From Bacteroidales bacterium (GTDB lineage: Bacteria > Bacteroidota > Bacteroidia > Bacteroidales > UBA3824), in NCBI GenBank assembly GCA_017543645.1, contig JAFYFR010000062.1, forward strand, positions 1-25,627: a stretch of 25,627 bases of DNA. The letters run 5' to 3'. Numbering within the stretch: the stretch's first letter is position 1; each line of letters starts with the position of its first letter. The notes beneath the pieces are model-generated. The model saw nothing but the letters and a program-made list of their open reading frames with translations. It had not been told where the DNA came from and searched no databases. The position numbers were made by a program, and so were the translations under genes. Positions 8,101-15,435 of the stretch are shown one piece after another.

Positions 8101-11100
8101 TGTCTATGTTCAAAGGTTCGAAAGTGTATCTGTCGGCAAAGGCGTATAGCGTTACTGGAGTACCTTTTTCTACTGGGATGGTAAACATGGGATCACCCTC
8201 GAAGTCGGGCGATGGTGTGTATCCTGTTCCTTGCTTGTCGGAATTAAGATATATTACAACATCCTCAAGATATTCGTATGAATCTTCATCTATAGCATAA
8301 ATGGTTATATTTACAGTGTTCTGAACTTTAGCACCAACAAAAGCTATGTCGGTAATATGGTCAGTAACATTGTATACCGATTGAGATTCAAACCTGTATC
8401 CGGCTGCAGACGCATATATTCTTCCGGAGAAGAATTTTTCTACTGGCAATTCGAATGAGCCGTTAGCTTCCGACTTAACAGACTTTCCGCTGCCGTATCT
8501 TGAAAGCGAAATCGTTGCACCTTCAATGGGTTCATTGTTCTCGTCAGTAACTATGCCATAGATTATTATTGGGTTGGTGATAACCTCATTTTCATCGGCT
8601 CTAAAGTCATTGTCTGTGGAGTTGGCGTCAATGTCTTCGATACTTATTGTCTGGTTGGCAAATGTGTATCCTTCGGCAATAGCAGATATTGTTCCAGTGC
8701 TGCCTGGGGATACCGTAATGCTGTACTCGCCATTATCGTCGGTAACTTCGGTGATGCTGTGTAAGGTGTAGTTGCTTGGTGTAAATGTTACATATACGCT
8801 GCTTAAGGGATCTCCGTTGTAATCGGTAACAGTCCCTGATATTGTATATTGCTGAGCCGTTTTTTTGCCTCTGAAATCAACATCGGTCTTGTCTGTCGTG
8901 GTGCCTTCGCCAATTATGCGGCACTCCCATTCGAACGTGTAACCGTCAACTACTGGGTAAACAGAACCTGGCACGAGTTTGGGAATTTGCATCGAATAAT
9001 TACCGTTGGCATCGGTTTTTGTACTAATAACAGAGCCTCCGTTGTTGGGTTTGAAATATATATCGGCATCTTCGATATTAGAATAGTCGTCTTCGTCATA
9101 AACATTACCAGAGTAAGTTACATATTCCACTGAGCCGGCGAAGTCGTGGGTAAGGTCGGTTGTAACATCGGAGAGTGTGGCTGGTTCAAAAGTATAGCCG
9201 CCGGCAATGGCGTATAGCGAGCCAGTATATCCGGATTCAACAGCTATCGAGTATCTGCCGAAATAGTTGGTTTCTACTGTTTTGCCTTCCGCGCCGTCGT
9301 CTGTGAGCGACACCTTGGCTTTGTAAATGCCGGTGCCTTGCTTGTCTGATACCTTTCCTGAGATGGTTACAAACTGAACCGATTTCTTTCCTTTGAAGTC
9401 TTGGTTGGCGAGGCCGGTCGTAGCGTTGATATAGATTGGGTCGAAAGCATAGTCGTCGGCAGAGGCAGTAAGATTGCCAGAAAAGTCTTTCTCTACTGCG
9501 ATTGTGTACTTGCCGTCTTCGTCAGTGGTAACAGTTGTTTCGTTGATTGACACCTGCGCTCCACTGATGCCTTTGCTGTTTTCGTCAAGCACCTTTCCTG
9601 TGATGGTAACAAAAGAAACCATCTTTGTACCTATGAAATTCTGCGCTTTGTCTGCTCTGATGTTGCGGATGGCAACAGGGTCGAACTCGTAGCCGTCGGC
9701 AGTAACCGACATCTTGCCCGAGAAGCCAACCGATACAACTAATGAGTACACTCCTTTTGCATCTGTTGTGGCAGTTTTGCCGTTGGCTGATACGGTTGCG
9801 CCGCTGATGCCTTTGGAGTTTTCGTCAAGCACCTTGCCGGTGATGGTTACGGATGTGATTACCTTTGTTCCGGTGAAGTCCTCGGTTTTGTCGGCTGTTG
9901 CGTTGCGTACCACAATTTCCTCAAATTCGTAGCCGTCGAGTGTGGCGGTAATCTTGCCTGAGAATCCTTTTTCTACCGTGAGCGTGTATTCGCCTTGGGC
10001 GTTGGTGGTGGCTGTCTGGTCTTGTACCGATACCTTTACGCCTGACAGGGCGGTGGAGTTTTGGTCGGTAACTGTACCAGAGATAGTTACAGTCTGTTTA
10101 ACAACCTTGCCAACAAGGTTCTTTTCTGTTAGATTAGCAGAAACTTTGCTGAGAGCTACGGGGTCGAAGGTAAAGCCTTCGGCGGTGGCGGTGATATTGC
10201 CGGAGAAACCTTCTTCTACAGTAAAAGCAAATGCTCCGTAGGCATCGGTGGTTACGTCCTTGCCGTCGAGGGATACTTTAGCACCGGCTATGGCCTCTGA
10301 GTTTTCGTCTACTACTGTTCCCGAAACTGTGTAGAGCGTAATAGTTGGTGCTATGAAGTTCTGTTCGGTAAGGTCTTTCGTAACGTTTGTGAATACCAGA
10401 GGAGAGTAGTTGACGTTGTCTACAATAGCGTACAATGTTATGTCGGAGCCTCTCTTTATTGGTAAAGAGTAGTTGCCGTCTTTGTCGGTAATTGTCGACA
10501 ATGTAGAAGAGTAGATTCTGTAGGCTATTTCTCCGTTCTCGGCAACGTTAAATGAGTAATAATTGGATGCGTCATTACCCTTTTCGCGTTTAGCACTGAT
10601 ATAGTATAATGCGGAAGGTTCTACCGAGATTCCTGAACCAAAACTAATAGATTTCCAAGAGTCGCTTCCTGATAATTCTTCTGCGGTAATGTTCTTTTGC
10701 CAGATTGGTTTTTCATTAGCATCGCTTATAATCAGAGTTATGAATCCGGGATTGCCTTTTGTTGTCATGCACAAATCTATAGATGTCAGAAGGCTTCCTT
10801 TCGGTCTGAAACTTGCACTGTTGGCATTCTCCCATTGTTTAGCGCTTGGTTCGTTTTGGCTTTCGAGAGTTGGCGAAGGCTTTTCGTTGGCGCTGTTGAT
10901 GTAGGCATTAGCTACACCTTTTCCCTCACGGTCTAATACTTTACCAGAAATAGTTCTATAGGTATTTAATCCAGAGAAGTTGATGCCGCTTAAGTCGCTG
11001 GTGGTGTTTGACAACGCTTTGGGTTCAAAATCAATTCCGCTGGCTATGGCATAGATTGTAGGATTTGAATTCCTTTTAACCATAATACTATATCTTCCGT

Positions 11101-14074
11101 CTGCGTCAGTAATTGCTGCATTGTCAGGCAGTGAGTATAGGGTGTATATCGGTTTACTCGGTGAGACGTCACTACTTTTCATTACGAGGAACTGGTTCTG
11201 GTCATCGTATTTTTCAGCCTTCCATGTGATTCTGTAGGTTTCGTTCACGTTAAGTGTGATATTAAAATTCTCCTCCGTTATCGTGGACGAGTATTTCGGG
11301 GCATCATTCGCTGTATATACCTTCTTCCATAATTCTTGGCCACTTGAAGTTAGTAGAGTCATGGTGCAAGGTGCCGGATCGCCGTCCTTGACAAGGAAGT
11401 ATTGGAACTTGGTGATGTTTTGGTGCAGAGGTTTGAATTCTATAGTCATATAAGGACAAACAAAGTCCTGAATGATCTGGAAATAACAATTGTTGGTATT
11501 CGCAACTTGGTTTGATACGACTTCTTCCGGTATTTTATCGCTGGTGTTGATATAGACACCAGCCATGGGTTTGCCGTTTTCATCATATACCGTTCCTGTT
11601 ATTGTGATTAAATCAGACGGTTGTTTGAAATCAACACCGCTTACGTCTTTTGTAGCGGTGGTAAGAGCAACAGGGTCGAAGTCGATTCCCTCGGCAAACG
11701 CGTAGAGCTTGCCGGTGTAGTTTTTGCTTACTTTGATAGAGTAGCTGCCGTTGGCAGATGTCTTCACGCCGTTGGATTTGTCGGCGTTGAGCGATACTGT
11801 GGCGTCGGCTACAGGTGTGTTGGTTGCGTTATATACGAAGCCCGAAACGGTAACAAAATCAGATACGCCTTTGAGGTCTTTGCCTACGAGGTTTCCTGCA
11901 ACGTTGCTAAGCGACAGTGGCTCGAATGTGTATCCGTTGGCAAATGCGTAGAGCTTTCCTGTGAAGTTTTTCGACACCTCTATATTATAGTTGCCGTCGG
12001 CGTCGGTCTTAACCGTTGTGCCTGATTTGTCGGCGGTGATAGATACTTCGGCAGGAGAAATCGGGTTGGAGTTTTCGTCTAATATCTTGCCCGAAATGGT
12101 TACTGTAGACGATGTGCCGGGCTTGAAGTCCTTATTTGTAAGGTCGGTTGTAGCATTATTGAAACTCAGAGGGGTAAACTCGGTGCCATCAACAAGTGCG
12201 TAGAGTTTTCCGTTGAAAGGATTTGTTACTGAGATTGAATACTTGCCGTCGCTGCCGGTTTTGAAATATGGCGCGTTGCAAGTGGTTATATGGTATGCCA
12301 TGGTTTTGTCAGCTGCCCTCTGATAATAGTAAAGGTTGCCTGATGTGCTTGCGTTTTCAGGTTCTATTACAACGGTGTATTTCTTGTTGGTGTTCAGCTT
12401 TAAACCGTTGTCAACTACAACAGATGTACCCTTGGTATTTACGGAGGTGTGCGGAACTGACTTTTGCCAAATAATATCGTTGTTGTCGTTGGTGACATAA
12501 ACTTTCAGATTGCCGGGATTGCCGTAGTAAAATGCGTATACCTCAATGTTTGTCAGGTATTCGTATTCGGGGATGAATGTATTGCTCTCTTTTGTGAAAG
12601 TCCATCCGGATCCTTCTGATTCCTTGTCTTTGCCGGATGTTTTCTCCACAGGTTTTGCCGGCGAGGTAGTAACTATGGCGTTGGCCACAGGTTTGCCGCT
12701 GGCATCTAACACAGTACCCGAAATGGTAAGTTCGATATCCTTGGCCGAAATGCTTATCTCGTTGATACCGGCGTTGTGAACAAACTCCAATGTATAGCCG
12801 TAAGGCAGTGTAATTTGGGCGGGAGATGAAACATAGTGTCCGTGATGGCGGAATTTTGTGTTGTCTCCGTTGATGGCTATCGGGCTTTGAGTATAGGGAG
12901 CGAGGGTAGAACCGTCGGCATATTCGAAATAGAAATTATGTGTGCCGGCAGCAAGTTTCGCTTCGGCTTTGTAGGAGAGTCCGTTTACAAGGCTGAGGTC
13001 GTATTTATTGTCGGTGCCATTGGTAACTATGTGGAGATATTTGGGCGCCGACTGCATTATGGTGCTGTTTTTAGGCTTGCAAATCTGTATGAACGCATTG
13101 CCATCTCCGTATTTGGTAGATTCAAATGCAGAGCTTGTCATCCAGCAGTTGTTGTGTCCGCCCCAGCCGTAGTCGATATGGTATTCGCTGCCGTTGTATC
13201 CGTCTAAAATAAAGCTGTGCGATCCTCCGGCGATTATCAATGGTATGCCGTTTTTGAGAGCGTTGGCTACTTTGGGGTTATTGTCTAACTGGTCTATGTC
13301 ATACGATTCTACATCATAGCCGTAAACTTCGGTAAAAGCGTCACGTTGTCCGTAAGTGCTTGTTCCTGTGCCGTCTTTGCCGAAACTCGCTCCTTGTTTC
13401 ATAGCTATCGCCAACATAAATTTGCTTAGTTCGTCATCATCGGAATTGATTTTGACGAAATCGGGCGTATAGCTTACTTCGCAGTCGTAAAGCCAATAAC
13501 TGCCATAGGGCTGAACGTTGGATATTTTGCAGTAGTCGGAGAATTGCTTTACTTCGTGCTTGCTATTAGCATATTGCTTGTTGACAACAATCGGCTGGCA
13601 ATAACGGAAATAGTTGAGTATCTGTGCCGAAGAAACTGTAACGCAGCCTACAACCGGATGCTCCTCTACTGTTTGTCCGTTTTGGTCCTGATAGATGATC
13701 AATGGGAACAGGTGGTTGTAGGGCTTGGGACTCTGATTCCATGCCGTCCTTAGCAGAGGCCCGTAGGTCGCAGACTCCGCCTTGTTTACGTTCTTGTTGA
13801 ACCGAACGTCCTTGCCTGTTTCGGCAAACATGTCCAAAAACAATTTGAACGTGGGCGAGAGGTTGTTGATGTCGAGTACGCCCTCGCCGTGGGCCACCAC
13901 TTCTTTGTTGTGGTAGAGCTTCCACTCGCCGTCGTACTGGTAGATTTTGGCGTTGCCCTTTTCAATGACAAGCCTGCCTGTCTGCGCCGACACGTCGGTC
14001 GCAAACAAAGCAAACAGCATCAAGGCGATAAACGCCATGAAGTGTTTTCGGAATTTTTGCTTTAAATTATCCAT
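5147..14074 (-). CDS. Giant secreted C10 (streptopain-type) cysteine protease with 21 Ig-like repeats and sorting tail
   Basis: This protein has 2975 residues from the ATG at 14074. A TTG 14 codons upstream also lies in frame, but the ATG gives a proper signal peptide (basic KQKFRKH, hydrophobic core, cleavage VSA|Q at about residue 30). A C10 peptidase domain follows (about 100-350) with both catalytic residues present: Cys144 in VVGCV and His286 in GGSHSFILDGY, plus the GWGG loop (303-306). From about 447 to 2890 run 21 carboxypeptidase-regulatory-like Ig repeats with the pattern VTISGxVxDENxxxIxGAxVS, TDxDGxYxxxV and GYxFxP. Five of them hold an inserted beta-sandwich. A Gly/Asn/Asp linker leads to a 74-residue C-terminal tail (KVWSFD, IIDLNGR, KTGIFV) shared with two other genes here. 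Family knowledge suggests a surface or secreted protease; substrate and processing are unknown. No Spi-like inhibitor gene is adjacent. Confidence 0.92.
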   Translation of the reverse strand: MDNLKQKFRKHFMAFIALMLFALFATDVSAQTGRLVIEKGNAKIYQYDGEWKLYHNKEVVAHGEGVLDINNLSPTFKLFLDMFAETGKDVRFNKNVNKAESATYGPLLRTAWNQSPKPYNHLFPLIIYQDQNGQTVEEHPVVGCVTVSSAQILNYFRYCQPIVVNKQYANSKHEVKQFSDYCKISNVQPYGSYWLYDCEVSYTPDFVKINSDDDELSKFMLAIAMKQGASFGKDGTGTSTYGQRDAFTEVYGYDVESYDIDQLDNNPKVANALKNGIPLIIAGGSHSFILDGYNGSEYHIDYGWGGHNNCWMTSSAFESTKYGDGNAFIQICKPKNSTIMQSAPKYLHIVTNGTDNKYDLSLVNGLSYKAEAKLAAGTHNFYFEYADGSTLAPYTQSPIAINGDNTKFRHHGHYVSSPAQITLPYGYTLEFVHNAGINEISISAKDIELTISGTVLDASGKPVANAIVTTSPAKPVEKTSGKDKESEGSGWTFTKESNTFIPEYEYLTNIEVYAFYYGNPGNLKVYVTNDNNDIIWQKSVPHTSVNTKGTSVVVDNGLKLNTNKKYTVVIEPENASTSGNLYYYQRAADKTMAYHITTCNAPYFKTGSDGKYSISVTNPFNGKLYALVDGTEFTPLSFNNATTDLTNKDFKPGTSSTVTISGKILDENSNPISPAEVSITADKSGTTVKTDADGNYNIEVSKNFTGKLYAFANGYTFEPLSLSNVAGNLVGKDLKGVSDFVTVSGFVYNATNTPVADATVSLNADKSNGVKTSANGSYSIKVSKNYTGKLYAFAEGIDFDPVALTTATKDVSGVDFKQPSDLITITGTVYDENGKPMAGVYINTSDKIPEEVVSNQVANTNNCYFQIIQDFVCPYMTIEFKPLHQNITKFQYFLVKDGDPAPCTMTLLTSSGQELWKKVYTANDAPKYSSTITEENFNITLNVNETYRITWKAEKYDDQNQFLVMKSSDVSPSKPIYTLYSLPDNAAITDADGRYSIMVKRNSNPTIYAIASGIDFEPKALSNTTSDLSGINFSGLNTYRTISGKVLDREGKGVANAYINSANEKPSPTLESQNEPSAKQWENANSASFRPKGSLLTSIDLCMTTKGNPGFITLIISDANEKPIWQKNITAEELSGSDSWKSISFGSGISVEPSALYYISAKREKGNDASNYYSFNVAENGEIAYRIYSSTLSTITDKDGNYSLPIKRGSDITLYAIVDNVNYSPLVFTNVTKDLTEQNFIAPTITLYTVSGTVVDENSEAIAGAKVSLDGKDVTTDAYGAFAFTVEEGFSGNITATAEGFTFDPVALSKVSANLTEKNLVGKVVKQTVTISGTVTDQNSTALSGVKVSVQDQTATTNAQGEYTLTVEKGFSGKITATLDGYEFEEIVVRNATADKTEDFTGTKVITSVTITGKVLDENSKGISGATVSANGKTATTDAKGVYSLVVSVGFSGKMSVTADGYEFDPVAIRNIRADKAQNFIGTKMVSFVTITGKVLDENSKGISGAQVSINETTVTTDEDGKYTIAVEKDFSGNLTASADDYAFDPIYINATTGLANQDFKGKKSVQFVTISGKVSDKQGTGIYKAKVSLTDDGAEGKTVETNYFGRYSIAVESGYTGSLYAIAGGYTFEPATLSDVTTDLTHDFAGSVEYVTYSGNVYDEDDYSNIEDADIYFKPNNGGSVISTKTDANGNYSMQIPKLVPGSVYPVVDGYTFEWECRIIGEGTTTDKTDVDFRGKKTAQQYTISGTVTDYNGDPLSSVYVTFTPSNYTLHSITEVTDDNGEYSITVSPGSTGTISAIAEGYTFANQTISIEDIDANSTDNDFRADENEVITNPIIIYGIVTDENNEPIEGATISLSRYGSGKSVKSEANGSFELPVEKFFSGRIYASAAGYRFESQSVYNVTDHITDIAFVGAKVQNTVNITIYAIDEDSYEYLEDVVIYLNSDKQGTGYTPSPDFEGDPMFTIPVEKGTPVTLYAFADRYTFEPLNIDNPSNMTNESIFGTTNGGSSTSTRTVNGWVSDNGTYQSLKGVTITIADNQTVKATTDKEGFFSIDIPSDYTGKVYATLSGYEFEPVDIDTYVFIYGTTTAKTTTVYGWAWDMATEKNLKGVVITIADNNDVTATTDYEGYFEIEIPDTYKGKLYATLEGYEFEPQDIDPEGVFFEGTTGQIVQKTFKISGTVRTEDYDVIAGAEVSLTEDKAEGKTVKTDEDGDYTIEVPENFKGKLYAFAVGYTFEPLTFSRGVFRDLTGKDFDGVKSNETVTVSGKVTDEKGKALAEAIVSYWSTTGDGESVTTGKDGSYSIKVPKNFTGKLFASFLSDDELSFEPISIENVTANITGKDFKAQKTTIVINTIIEGMVWNDELVGIAGAVVSTTPDKAEGTTVTTDERGNFIFEVEGSFTGTLYAFADGYEFEPITLKNIVGSLQNQIFIGEVVSSNKTVTISGQVTDRDFRGIAGAEVYTSNGGEAKMVLDQQNVDDSENIYMVDDSQYDENYTLSEFTPTKSKINKVEFKLWKEGKPTGTVSVAILDEEAEILWEKVLTAKDVKHDDWTAVNLDLAVTPGDTYYIGLKAGKYDEDNCFGYYNAEDEEDGMQYKIYTLTGGESKKSVTTDSDGNYVFEVENGADVTLYAFYDGLEFDPLTFTNVKRDLTDQDFFAKGAAPVEEKKFVTISGKVLDEKSQPIAGALISSDAENATLDCSLENAEGYVEFDEDDKYNETYFIPSGRYLSRVDFMLYKDKGAKADITVSILDASKHLLWSKTISSDAITSEEWTSVGLDKSLQLTPGEIYNLRLASSNPKAGVYYVTDEETDMIYRIWTSGEASVVSGADGSYTFQAELNTSGVLHAYFGDYNFNTIEYANITANATGKDFKAKTSAINPKKDDDNGNGNGNGDDNGNGNQTPVSTVEQSNAKVWSFDRNVVIETTAGSKYVIIDLNGRKIAESTTQSTHDVIAVNKTGIFVIHVNGGSYKVFIQ
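5440..12740 (-). repeat. 21 tandem Ig-like (CarboxypepD_reg-like) repeats inside the giant protease gene
   Basis: I count 21 units by recurrence of TISG/TITG at the start, TDxDGxY in the middle and GYxFxP near the end. Most are 75-90 residues. Units 1, 4, 5, 20 and 21 are about 200 residues because of an internal insertion. DNA similarity is highest around 9320-10080; for example, 9561-9610 and 9801-9850 match closely at an exact 240-bp period. Confidence 0.85.
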
Positions 14075-14185
14075 TTTTTTTAAATAATAAATTATTGAAG
14101 ATAGTTTTGTTGTCAACAGATGATATAATATAAAGGTGTGTAATTAGATGTTTTATTGTTATTTTGGTTATAAAAATATACCGCT

Positions 14186-14193
14186 CAAAGATA
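14186..14193 (-). promoter_or_regulatory. Putative -7 element for the giant protease gene
   Basis: The minus-strand reading TATCTTTG is a perfect TAnnTTTG match, about 112 nt upstream of the ATG at 14074. No clear -33 TTTG lies at the expected distance, so support is partial. The surrounding 14117-14290 is a very A/T-rich divergent intergenic region with nothing else recognisable. Confidence 0.4.
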
Positions 14194-14227
14194 GAAAGAT
14201 TTTTTTTAAAAAGAAAATTTATTTTTA

Positions 14228-14259
14228 TTGATTTTACCAAAAATAATTTGTAACTTTTG
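14228..14259 (+). promoter_or_regulatory. Putative promoter for the EEP-family gene
   Basis: TTG at 14228-14230 and TAACTTTTG at 14251-14259 are 20 nt apart, resembling the Bacteroidota -33/-7 pair (the -7 has one extra T). This is 31 nt upstream of the ATG at 14291. Confidence 0.4.
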
Positions 14260-14290
14260 CGATAGTTTAATCTGTTAAATATTTGAAGTT

Positions 14291-15316
14291 ATGGCACAGA
14301 AGATAATTACAATAAAGACAGGCACTTTCAACCTTATGAACCTTATGCTTCCCGGCGTGGAGATGTACGGCTCTATGAAGCTGTCGCAGTACGACTTTGA
14401 CCGCAAGGCTGAATGGATCAACAATATGCTCACCCAGATGAACGCCGACGTGATTGGCTTTCAGGAATGCTTTCACTTGGAGGCACTCGAGCGCATCATC
14501 AGCCAGAACAAGCTGTACCAGAGCGCTGAAGTGGTGATGCCAGGCGAAAACGGCGAGCAGCCCCGTGTGGCTCTGCTATCGCGATATCCTATTCAGGACG
14601 TGCAGCTTATAGAATATTTCCCCAAGAAATCACAGATAACGTTTATGCAGCGCGGAGAGCTTGTCTCGCTCCCTTTCAAGACCTTCACACGTCCGGTGCT
14701 GAAGGTAAAGGTGCTGATTCCTAACTACGGCATTATCACATTCTTTGTGGTGCATCTCAAATCCAAGCGTCCAATCTTTTACGAAGGCGAATCAGAGTAC
14801 AACCCAATAGACCTCGCCCGCGCCCAAGTGCGTTCGCTGATGCTCCGGGCTGCCGAGTCGTCGGCGGTGAGGACTATCCTGTGCGACTATCTCCAAGGGC
14901 GCGACAATCCAGTGGTGGTGTTCGGCGACGTTAACGACACCGGCAACTCTGTTACCACAAGGATTATTTCGGGCGAAGTGCCGCAGCACAAGCTCCCCGA
15001 CGAGGTTAAACGCAACGCTTGGGACGTGGTGCTTTACCATGTGAAGGATATACAGGCGCGCCGAAGCTATCAGGACTTCTATTACACCCACATACACAAC
15101 GGCATGTACGAGAGCCTCGACCACATAATGGTGTCGCAGGAGCTTGTTACCGAAAACCCCCGCTACACCGGCCGTGTGGCTCAGGTAAAGGTCTTCAACG
15201 ACCACCTTATCGACCAGACTTTCTCAGCCGAAAAGCCCGACAAGTACAAGAGCGACCATGGCGTGGTGGTGTGCACCTTGGAGCTCGACCCCGAAAGGGC
15301 GCAGCAGTTCAGATAG
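14291..15316 (+). CDS. Endonuclease/exonuclease/phosphatase-family metalloenzyme
   Basis: This 341-residue protein has the full motif set of the EEP fold (DNase I, exonuclease III, inositol-phosphatase and sphingomyelinase relatives): GTFN with Asn14, IGFQE with Glu59, VHLKSKRP with His155, GDVND with Asp213/Asn215, LDHIM with Asp277/His278 and SDHG with Asp322/His323. All catalytic and metal-binding positions are present, so it should be an active Mg-dependent phosphodiesterase or phosphatase. Whether the substrate is nucleic acid or a smaller phosphoester cannot be told. There is no signal peptide, so it is probably cytoplasmic. It appears monocistronic: it has its own putative promoter, and another putative promoter and an inverted repeat precede the next gene. 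Confidence 0.9.
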   Translation: MAQKIITIKTGTFNLMNLMLPGVEMYGSMKLSQYDFDRKAEWINNMLTQMNADVIGFQECFHLEALERIISQNKLYQSAEVVMPGENGEQPRVALLSRYPIQDVQLIEYFPKKSQITFMQRGELVSLPFKTFTRPVLKVKVLIPNYGIITFFVVHLKSKRPIFYEGESEYNPIDLARAQVRSLMLRAAESSAVRTILCDYLQGRDNPVVVFGDVNDTGNSVTTRIISGEVPQHKLPDEVKRNAWDVVLYHVKDIQARRSYQDFYYTHIHNGMYESLDHIMVSQELVTENPRYTGRVAQVKVFNDHLIDQTFSAEKPDKYKSDHGVVVCTLELDPERAQQFR

Positions 15317-15334
15317 TTTTTTTTAAGTTTTTTT

Positions 15335-15387
15335 AGCGGCTGAAAGTTTTGGAGGTTTAAAATATAATTTGCATTTTTGCAGCCGCT
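15335..15387 (+). repeat. Inverted repeat bracketing a putative promoter
   Basis: AGCGGCTG (15335-15342) and CAGCCGCT (15380-15387) are perfect 8-bp inverted copies 37 nt apart. The left arm lies just upstream of the proposed -33 and the right arm begins right after the proposed -7. It could be an operator or the stem of a terminator for the upstream gene, though no T run follows the right arm. Confidence 0.45.
15347..15379 (+). promoter_or_regulatory. Putative promoter for the PAS/SpoIIE phosphatase gene
   Basis: TTTTG (15347-15351) and CATTTTTG (15372-15379) are separated by 20 nt; the -7 has one mismatch to TAnnTTTG. The ATG at 15436 lies 56 nt downstream. Confidence 0.4.
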
Positions 15388-15435
15388 TGCAAAACAAATT
15401 GTATACAACTCGGAGAATATTGAAAAAGAAAATTG

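Noticed and set aside
5150..13753. Many plus-strand open frames (up to about 190 codons) opposite the giant protease gene
   Set aside because: The minus-strand frame shows continuous domain homology and repeats. The opposite frames are Val/Ser/Cys-rich shadows produced by the repeat composition and match no family I recognise.
14072..14116. TTG at 14116 as the start of the giant protease
   Set aside because: The ATG at 14074 directly precedes a standard signal peptide. The extra 14 residues would add an unlikely extension before it.
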